The position numbers and the translations under genes are program-made. Positions 5,437 to 11,011 of a DNA stretch of 11,011 bases are shown here, piece by piece. How positions within the stretch are numbered: the stretch's first letter is position 1; each line of letters opens with the position of its first letter. The notes beneath the pieces were generated by a model, which had not been told where the DNA came from, searched no databases, and worked only from the letters and a program-made list of their open reading frames with translations. The DNA lies in assembly GCA_027364815.1 (NCBI GenBank), contig DAHXOQ010000073.1, positions 1 to 11,011 of the forward strand. The letters are read 5' to 3'. This DNA is from Acidobacteriaceae bacterium. Lineage in GTDB: Bacteria; Acidobacteriota; Terriglobia; Terriglobales; Acidobacteriaceae.

Positions 5437-6571
5437 TCAGTTCGTATAAACGCGCACGTAATCAACAACCATCTCTGCCGGAAAGACCGTTGATGCATTC
5501 GGCGGCCCCGGCCAGTCGCCACCAACGGCAAGATTCAAAATGATGAAGTTGCTTTGGCCCGCGTCAAACGGCCAAATCGAACCGGGATACTTCGCGAGGT
5601 CCGCAGTAGTGTCCACCACGTATGGATGCTTGGGATCGTCAACATAATAAGCGACACTGCCCTTGCTCCAGATCATTCCATATGTGTGCCAGCCGGAAGC
5701 TGTCTCGCCATTTGAAAAATGAAAAAGAGTTCCAATTCCCGCGTCGCCGACAAATCCCGGTCCGTGAATCGATCCCTCATTCCAATCAGGATTTTTCGGC
5801 GTTCACGCGCTCCAGCACATCCTGCTCGCCGCATGCCGGCCAGTGAACGCGGCTGATGTTATTGCCGAGCAGCCAGCCGGCTGGCCACAAACCCTGTGCC
5901 TCAGGCACGCGGGCACGCATCTCGAATCGGCCATACTGAAAGCTGAAGTGGCCAGCCGTCTTGAGTCGCGCGGATGTGTAAACACCCGGCTCCGGTTGCC
6001 GGGCAACAATGTGCAGCATGCCATCGGCGCCGATAAATGCATTCGGCAACGCCGCGTCGCAGGGCGCAGTTGTTGAACCCCATGCGCAATAAGTTTCAAG
6101 CTCATGATTGCCGAAACCGCGCTTGCCCGTATCGTAACTCCAGAGGGCGGGATTCGGCGCCTTCGCTGCGCCCGAATCATTGGAGAATTCTTCGCTCCAG
6201 ACAAGCATCCCCGAAGGCACATTGAGAATCGGGCTTCTGGTCATCACTGCGCTTGCTTTGGGCGTTGCGTTCGGTGTGCTCTCGTCGTAGGCGATTGCCT
6301 TGATCGTGAGATTCGAGGCGAGCAGGAAGGGCGTTTCGTAGATTTCTGATGCCTGCGTTGGAGTGCTTCCGTCAACCGTGTAATGTATTGTGACGCCGGC
6401 AGTTGTGCTGGTCAGTTGAGCAACCATGGCCCCGTTGAGCGCTGGCGTCATGGAGAGGACCGGTGTGCCGATGGGGCTCGCTGGCTGCGCCTGAATGACG
6501 CGCGATGCTGTTGCACTGAGCATGCAAATTACTGATACCAGGACGGAAAAACGGATCGCTCGCAGTTTCAT
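5437..6571 (-). pseudogene. Secreted GH16 beta-glucanase with chitobiase-type N-terminal module, frameshifted
   Basis: The gene is read in two frames. The first part (6571 to 5786, 261 residues) has a signal peptide (basic start, hydrophobic 8-22, likely cut after about residue 28). A CHB_HEX_C-like beta-sandwich follows (about 36-112, with TIHYTVDGSTPT at 61-72). The GH16 fold then begins at VWSEEF (124-129) and includes GRFEMRARVPEAQGLWPAGW (214-233) and the catalytic GEQDVLE (248-254; nucleophile Glu249, Asp251, acid/base Glu254). Shortly after, the frame stops. Removing one A from the five-A run (T5792-5796 on the plus strand) restores NAENPDWNEGSIHG and runs without stops through GWHTYGMIWSKG to the natural end DYVRVYTN at 5437, giving about 377 residues. 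Both halves look well conserved, so this is a recent mutation or a homopolymer sequencing error. Probable substrate is a beta-1,3 or mixed-linkage glucan, acting outside the cytoplasm. Confidence 0.88.
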
Positions 6572-6600
6572 TCAGCTTGCCTCAAGGTAACGCAAATGCG

Positions 6601-6628
6601 AGTATAACGAGTCGCTGAAGATTTGCAA
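6601..6628 (-). promoter_or_regulatory. Candidate promoter for the GH16 gene
   Basis: On the minus strand, TTGCAA (6623-6628, 4/6 to -35) is followed after 16 bases by TATACT (6601-6606, 5/6 to -10). The expected transcript start is about 20-25 bases before the GH16 ATG at 6571. A GAGG (6580-6583) lies 8 bases upstream of that ATG. Good geometry supports this, but only by consensus matching. Confidence 0.5.
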
Positions 6629-6639
6629 AGTGCTCACAG

Positions 6640-7122
6640 TCACGCGGCATGCGTGGCTTGGTTTTCAAAAAGTCTCCGATGCTGATCGTAGATTTTGAGA
6701 ACTTGCAAGGCGCGCTGTGGCCCCGTTGACCACACATTTGAAACTTCACGGATAAATGTGACTCCATCAGGTGCGGCTAGCGCTCGCGCATAGCCGGGAT
6801 ATTCTTTCGAGAGCCGCCTCAATACTTCCATGCGCGCTTTGAAGCAGGACGGCCAATCAGGAAAACTCATCCACTCGGCATTGATGCTCACCCAGGCGCC
6901 GTGAAGAAATTCTTTTGTCGGCAGCGTCAGTGTTCCCGTTCCGTGAAATGCTGGATGCGTTTGCTTTTGTCCGAAGAGGTTGTTGGCTTTCGTCGCCAGC
7001 AACGAGCGGCCCCAGCCGGATTCAAGCGCTGCCTCGCTGGCCGCATAAGCTGGCCAGATGTGTCCGGCAACGCGCGCCGTCTCTTCTGCCTTCAGCAAAA
7101 ACTCTTCCTGCGCTGTGTGCAT
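6640..7122 (-). CDS. Glucosaminidase-domain peptidoglycan hydrolase (FlgJ-like), single domain
   Basis: This 160-residue protein consists almost wholly of a glucosaminidase domain (Pfam PF01832 type, as in FlgJ), which cuts N-acetylglucosaminyl linkages of peptidoglycan. Diagnostic stretches are AASEAALESGWGRSLLATKA (27-46; catalytic Glu34 by analogy with FlgJ 'ALESGWG'), NNLFGQK (47-53) and the late YPGYARAL and FIREVSNVWSTGP segments. There is no signal peptide, membrane helix, SH3 or LysM module, and no flagellar genes are nearby. Export therefore needs another route, or the protein is a phage-derived endolysin-like remnant. A suitable SD (AAAGGG, complement of 7129-7134) lies 6 bases before the ATG. 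The GH16 gene follows 68 bases downstream with its own candidate promoter. Confidence 0.85.
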   Translation of the reverse strand: MHTAQEEFLLKAEETARVAGHIWPAYAASEAALESGWGRSLLATKANNLFGQKQTHPAFHGTGTLTLPTKEFLHGAWVSINAEWMSFPDWPSCFKARMEVLRRLSKEYPGYARALAAPDGVTFIREVSNVWSTGPQRALQVLKIYDQHRRLFENQATHAA

Positions 7123-7525
7123 CCTTCGCCCTTTTCTCTATGCAAGCAAATTCCTTCACGCATTGTGCGCGATATTCCTCCCCAAAAAAACGAACGGCCA
7201 CGAGACTCGGTGCTTTTGTTCCGAATCCATAGCCGTTCGAGGAGGACACGCACGCCATCGTGCTTGTTCTTGAAACAAGTCTCCCACATCTGAGAATAAT
7301 TATCTGCAAATTGGAGTTGAGGCTAATGTCCAGTGTCATAAATTGCTAAAAGCAAAATTTGTCATCCTGAGCGGAGCAAGTCGCGTTCTCTGCGACTTGC
7401 GGAGTCGAAGGATCTGCAGTTGTTCTTTCTCGACCTACCCCAAATCGGATGCCCCTGAGCCTGCCCTGAGCGAAGCCGAATGGGTCTCGCTTTTGAAACC
7501 AGGGAGACAATAAATCGTCGTGCTG
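7123..7525. other. Intergenic region between metH and the glucosaminidase gene
   Basis: This gap of about 400 bases has no credible gene. From the metH side it holds a short repeat-like stretch (7453-7484), a hairpin repeat (7361-7415), and an AT-rich stretch around 7291-7350. That stretch contains GATAAT (minus strand, 7299-7304), which could be a -10 for the glucosaminidase gene but lacks a good -35. A CTTGTT/AACAAG hairpin lies at 7263-7279. A T7 run on the minus strand (7184-7190) has no convincing stem before it. Confidence 0.5.
7361..7415. repeat. Interspersed hairpin repeat of the GTCATCCTGAGCG type
   Basis: The element runs from GTCATCCTGAGCGGAGC to GCGGAGTCGAAGGATCT. At its centre is a perfect inverted repeat AAGTCGC (7378-7384) and GCGACTT (7392-7398) around a 7-base loop, with outer arms ATCCT and AGGAT. 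From memory, sequences of this form ('CATCCTGAGCGAAGC…GAAGGATC') recur between genes in Acidobacteriota and some other phyla. Only one full copy is in this window, so repetitiveness itself is not shown here. A related degenerate stretch (CCCTGAGCGAAGCCGAATGGG, within 7453-7484) lies nearby. As a strong hairpin downstream of metH it might also limit transcription or protect a 3' end. Confidence 0.55.
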
Positions 7526-10500
7526 CTAAACCACAAAATACTTCGCCTGCGGATGATGCACAATAATCGCGTTCGTGCTTTGCTCGGGCTCAAGCAGGAA
7601 ACTTTCCGTCAGATGCACGCCGATGTTTTCTTCCGGCTTGAGCAGACGGAAAACTTTTGCCTGGTCCTCAAGATTGGGGCAGGCCGGGTAGCCGAATGAG
7701 TAGCGCGATCCGCGATATTTCTGATGGAAGAGATCCGAAACACGCGGTGAATCCTCCGCGCCTATGCCCAGCATCGCACGTACCTGCTTGTGCGCAAATT
7801 CGGCCAGTGCTTCAGCAGTTTCAACCGAGAGCCCGTGCAGGTAAAGATATTTCGTGAAGTCGCCCGCTTCGTAGAGTCGCTGCGTTTGACGCGTCGCCTC
7901 GTCGCCAATCGTCACAATTGAAAAACCGACAACATCACGTTGTGCAGCGCCGGATTTGATCAGTGCGAGCGGCTCGAAATAATCTGCAATCGAAAGCCGG
8001 CGCCCCTGTTTCTGACGCGGAAAGTTGATGCGCTCAAGTTCGCGTGTGGAATCCTCAGGATCAAAAACAACCAGGTCATCGCCATCTCCGGCGCAAGGAT
8101 AAAAACCGAGGACAGACTTGGGAGTGAACCAGCCTGCTGCATTGACTTCTGCCTTGAGTTCCTCAAGAATCGGCCGGTATTTTTCTTCAACAATGCGCAG
8201 ATAATCCGATTGCGCCGCCGACTTCAGTTGCCATTGGTTCTTGAAGAGCGCAGTCTCGTTGATGTAATTGAAAAGCTCTTCAAGTTTGTAATCCTTGAAA
8301 ACGCGCGCACCCCAAAATGGCGGCTTGGGAATATCACTGACGCGCTCAACGGCAGGCGACCGCCCCTCTGCCGTCAGCGTCACTGTCCCTGCTTCTTCTT
8401 CGCTGAGCGTTGCGGCCTTGGCATAAACCTTCACGGTCGTGCCATCTGTGATTGCGCGCTCGCGAACTTCCGCTTCACTGCTGGTGAGCGCACTGATGGA
8501 GTGCAGCCCGGCAAATGCGTCTTCCGCATAGAACACGGGACCGGAATATTCCTTACGCAAATCTTCCTCGACAAATTTGCGCGTCAACGCTGCGCCGCCG
8601 CAAATGACCGGGATCGTGAGGCCCTGACGCTCAAGATCCTGAAGCACGTACTTCATTTCAAGCGTGGATTTAACCAGCAACCCGCTGAGTCCGATTGCGT
8701 CTGCGTTGATCTCTTTCGCGGCGTTGATAATGGCATCTGAAGTTTGCTTGATGCCAAGATTGATGACGCGGAATCCGTTGTTGGTCAGTATGATGTCTAC
8801 GAGATTCTTGCCGATATCGTGGACGTCGCCCTTCACTGTGGCAAGAACCATCGTTCCCTTGCCTCCGCCATCAGACTTCTCCATCATCGGCTCAAGGTAG
8901 GCAACGGCCGCCTTCATGATGGCGGCAGAATCTAGCACCGAAGGCAGTTGCATCTTGCGCGAACCAAAAAGTTCGCCCACGGTCTTCATTCCTGAAAGCA
9001 GTACATCGTTGATGAGTGCAAGCGGCGTGTACTTTGTGAGTGCGGAGTTGAGCGCTTCTTCAAGTGTTTGTTTGTGTTCGCCATGGCCAATCGTGCGCTC
9101 GCCGCGGATAATAAGCTGCTGAAGCTTCTCTTCAATGCTCAGCGATTCGACGGAGATCTCTTCTTCAGGCACGGCGGATTTGCCCAGCGCGTTGAAGTGC
9201 CCCATGTAAACCTGGAGCGGGTCGCCGTCTGCCGTCTTCTGGAAAATCAGATTACGCGCCAACTCCACTTCGCGCTCAGGAATTTTGTAGAGCGGGTAGA
9301 TCTTTGTGTAGTTGACGATTGCCGAATCGAGTCCGCGATCAACGGCCTCTTTGAGAAAGACACTGTTCAAAACGCGCCGCGCATAAGCGCCCAGGCCAAA
9401 CGAAACATTTGAGACGCCGAGTACTGTGCGGCACTTTGGCAGCTCGACTTTGATGCGGCGGACTGCTTCCAGTGTTTCAATCGCTGCGCTGCGGTAATCT
9501 TCCTGGCCGGTAGAGATGGGCAGTGTCAGCGGGTCGAAAATCAAATCTTCAGAACGCAGGCCATATTTTTCCGTGGCCAGCTTGTGAATGCGGTGCGCGA
9601 TGGCGACTTTCTTGTCTGCGGTAAGCGCCATGCCGTCTTCATCGATTGTGAGCGCAATGACTGCTGCGCCATACTTCCGCGCCATCGGCAGCACCAGGCT
9701 GGTGCGCTTTTCGCCGTCCTCTAGATTGATGGAGTTGATGACAGGCTTGCCGGGAATCCGCTTCAGGGCCTCTTCTATGACTTCGGCCTCCGTCGAATCA
9801 ACCAGTATCGGCGCAGTGACACGCGTCGCAATCTTCTCTAGCACCGCGTTCATGTATGCCTGTTCGTCTTCACCCACAATCGCGCAGCAAAGGTCCAGCA
9901 TCTGCGAGCCTTCACCGACGAGTTTCTTTGCGAGCGCAAGAATGCCATCGTAGTCACCCGAGCGCACCATGTTGCGGAAGTGCTCCAGCCGCGTGGTCGT
10001 GTTCATCTCCTCGGCGATGATGATGGGCTGCGCGTCGGCTTCAAGCAACAGTGAGCTGAATGCGCTGGCCGCGACTGATTGCGGCTTGGCGCTCGTGACT
10101 GCGGGCGTAAGGCCATGGACCGCGGTGGCGACTGCGCGCAAATGCTCGGGAGTGGTTCCGCAGCATCCGCCGACAATGCGCACGCCATACTCGGTGATGA
10201 AGCGGCGATGATGCGCTGCAAGTTCGGCTGGCGTGAGTTTGTAGACAGCGTGGCCGCCCTCATTCTGCGGCAGGCCTGCATTCGGTTGAATGGCAACGGG
10301 AATAGTTGCGTACTGGCAGAGATAACGAACGGCGTCGTTCATCTCAACCGGGCCGGTGGCGCAATTGAGGCCGAGCACATCCGGCTGAAAGCTCTCAATG
10401 ACTGCGAGCGCCGCGCCGATCTCCGAGCCGAGCAGCATCGTTCCCGTCGCTTCCAGTGTGATCTGAACCTGAAGCGCGACATTGCGCCCCGTAGATGGAA

Positions 10501-11011
10501 TTGTGCCGGCGCGTGCTGCGTCGATAGCCGCGCGGCATGCTGCGAGCGCGATCTTCGCTTGCAGAAGATCCTGGCAGGTTTCAATAAGCAGTACGTCAAC
10601 GCCGCCTTCAATAAGCGCTTCTGCCTGTTCAAGGTAAGACGCGTACATGGCGTCGTAGGTGATGTGCCCGAGCGACGGCAACTTGGTCGTTGGACCAATG
10701 GAGCCGGCAACAAAGCGTGGCTTCTCTGGCGTTGAGTATGCGTCGGCAACTTCGCGGGCCAGGCGTGCTGCGGCAACATTCAATTCACGCGCGCTATACT
10801 GAAGTTCGTACTCCGCAAGCACAATGCTCGTTGAGCCGAAGCTGTTGGTCTCCACAATGTCTGAGCCAGCCTCAAAATATGCGGCGTGCACCGAGCGCAC
10901 TGCATCCGGGCGCGAGAGTACCAGAATCTCGTTGCACCCCTCTTTGCCGCGAAAATCTTCGAGCAACAGGTTTTGCTTCTGAAGCATTGTGCCCATGGCG
11001 CCGTCATATAC
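7526..11011 (-). CDS. metH: Cobalamin-dependent methionine synthase MetH (5' end outside window)
   Basis: MetH transfers the methyl group of 5-methyltetrahydrofolate to homocysteine via cobalamin. The frame is open to the window edge (VYDGAMGT), so only a few N-terminal residues are missing. Residues are numbered from the Met at 10996. The homocysteine domain (about 1-300) has GLNCATGP (Cys212) and GGCCGTTPEH (Cys278, Cys279), the zinc ligands. The pterin domain (about 325-590) starts IIAEEMNTTTRLEHF. The cap helices are at about 625-710. The B12 domain has DVHDIGKN (724-731, His726 as lower cobalt ligand). The C-terminal activation domain (about 880-1156) has RGSRYSFGYPACP (1095-1107), which binds SAM for reductive reactivation. 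All four modules are present at near-usual length. The pterin domain departs from textbook motifs (see findings). The stop is TAG. Any leader control lies beyond the window. Confidence 0.97.
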   Translation of the reverse strand, partial: VYDGAMGTMLQKQNLLLEDFRGKEGCNEILVLSRPDAVRSVHAAYFEAGSDIVETNSFGSTSIVLAEYELQYSARELNVAAARLAREVADAYSTPEKPRFVAGSIGPTTKLPSLGHITYDAMYASYLEQAEALIEGGVDVLLIETCQDLLQAKIALAACRAAIDAARAGTIPSTGRNVALQVQITLEATGTMLLGSEIGAALAVIESFQPDVLGLNCATGPVEMNDAVRYLCQYATIPVAIQPNAGLPQNEGGHAVYKLTPAELAAHHRRFITEYGVRIVGGCCGTTPEHLRAVATAVHGLTPAVTSAKPQSVAASAFSSLLLEADAQPIIIAEEMNTTTRLEHFRNMVRSGDYDGILALAKKLVGEGSQMLDLCCAIVGEDEQAYMNAVLEKIATRVTAPILVDSTEAEVIEEALKRIPGKPVINSINLEDGEKRTSLVLPMARKYGAAVIALTIDEDGMALTADKKVAIAHRIHKLATEKYGLRSEDLIFDPLTLPISTGQEDYRSAAIETLEAVRRIKVELPKCRTVLGVSNVSFGLGAYARRVLNSVFLKEAVDRGLDSAIVNYTKIYPLYKIPEREVELARNLIFQKTADGDPLQVYMGHFNALGKSAVPEEEISVESLSIEEKLQQLIIRGERTIGHGEHKQTLEEALNSALTKYTPLALINDVLLSGMKTVGELFGSRKMQLPSVLDSAAIMKAAVAYLEPMMEKSDGGGKGTMVLATVKGDVHDIGKNLVDIILTNNGFRVINLGIKQTSDAIINAAKEINADAIGLSGLLVKSTLEMKYVLQDLERQGLTIPVICGGAALTRKFVEEDLRKEYSGPVFYAEDAFAGLHSISALTSSEAEVRERAITDGTTVKVYAKAATLSEEEAGTVTLTAEGRSPAVERVSDIPKPPFWGARVFKDYKLEELFNYINETALFKNQWQLKSAAQSDYLRIVEEKYRPILEELKAEVNAAGWFTPKSVLGFYPCAGDGDDLVVFDPEDSTRELERINFPRQKQGRRLSIADYFEPLALIKSGAAQRDVVGFSIVTIGDEATRQTQRLYEAGDFTKYLYLHGLSVETAEALAEFAHKQVRAMLGIGAEDSPRVSDLFHQKYRGSRYSFGYPACPNLEDQAKVFRLLKPEENIGVHLTESFLLEPEQSTNAIIVHHPQAKYFVV

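Noticed and set aside
7184..7190. T7 run on the minus strand as an intrinsic terminator
   Set aside because: No stable GC-rich stem directly precedes it, and it lies inside the probable leader of the glucosaminidase gene.
7022..7339. Minus-strand frame of 105 codons overlapping the glucosaminidase start
   Set aside because: It overlaps the glucosaminidase N-terminus in another frame. Only the glucosaminidase frame shows a conserved domain.
7940..8740. 266-codon open frame on the plus strand opposite metH, and similar frames at 9068-9412, 9588-9953 and 10079-10735
   Set aside because: These are antisense shadows of a well-conserved metH. Their products resemble no family and are rich in Cys/Arg, as expected of antisense frames.

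Overview
The window looks like a stretch of chromosome from a moderately GC-rich Gram-negative soil-type bacterium, most likely an Acidobacteriota (Terriglobia-like). This is inference. It rests on the subfamily of the cobalamin-dependent methionine synthase, the CysO-like carrier paired with a threonine-synthase-like enzyme, a secreted GH16 enzyme with a chitobiase-type N-terminal module, and an interspersed 'GTCATCCTGAGCG…' hairpin repeat that I associate with acidobacterial genomes. No database search was possible.

Layout: Bases 1-919 (+) hold the last codons of a concentrative nucleoside transporter, overlapped by a trimeric purine nucleoside phosphorylase, so this is a nucleoside salvage operon. 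A small DUF2062 membrane protein follows on the same strand at about 1031-1495, behind its own candidate promoter. Everything else is on the minus strand. Read in transcription order from the right edge, it comprises: metH (5' end cut by the window); a 400-base gap with a hairpin repeat; a FlgJ-type glucosaminidase; a GH16 glucanase broken by one extra base in a homopolymer; a non-coding leader carrying a SAM-I (S-box) riboswitch; a threonine-synthase-like PLP enzyme overlapping a CysO/MoaD-like sulfur carrier; and an olsB-olsA pair for ornithine lipid synthesis, again with a 4-base overlap.

The most interesting unit is the riboswitch, PLP enzyme and sulfur carrier (about 5198 down to 3327). 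The S-box aptamer is clear: an 11-position P1 with one mismatch, the GAGGGA and GGCCC blocks, CAACC, and GGTGTCAATTCC. It sits directly ahead of a gene that would normally be called threonine synthase, which is translationally coupled to a small ubiquitin-fold protein ending in Gly-Gly. SAM control and a thiocarboxylate-type carrier both point to methionine/homocysteine synthesis rather than plain threonine synthesis. The inferred reaction is O-phosphohomoserine plus carrier thiocarboxylate giving homocysteine, a counterpart of mycobacterial CysM/CysO and of the Wolinella carrier-dependent methionine route. metH in the same window would methylate the homocysteine. The leader between aptamer and start codon is highly structured and offers two mutually exclusive ways to hide the Shine-Dalgarno sequence, which suggests translational control.
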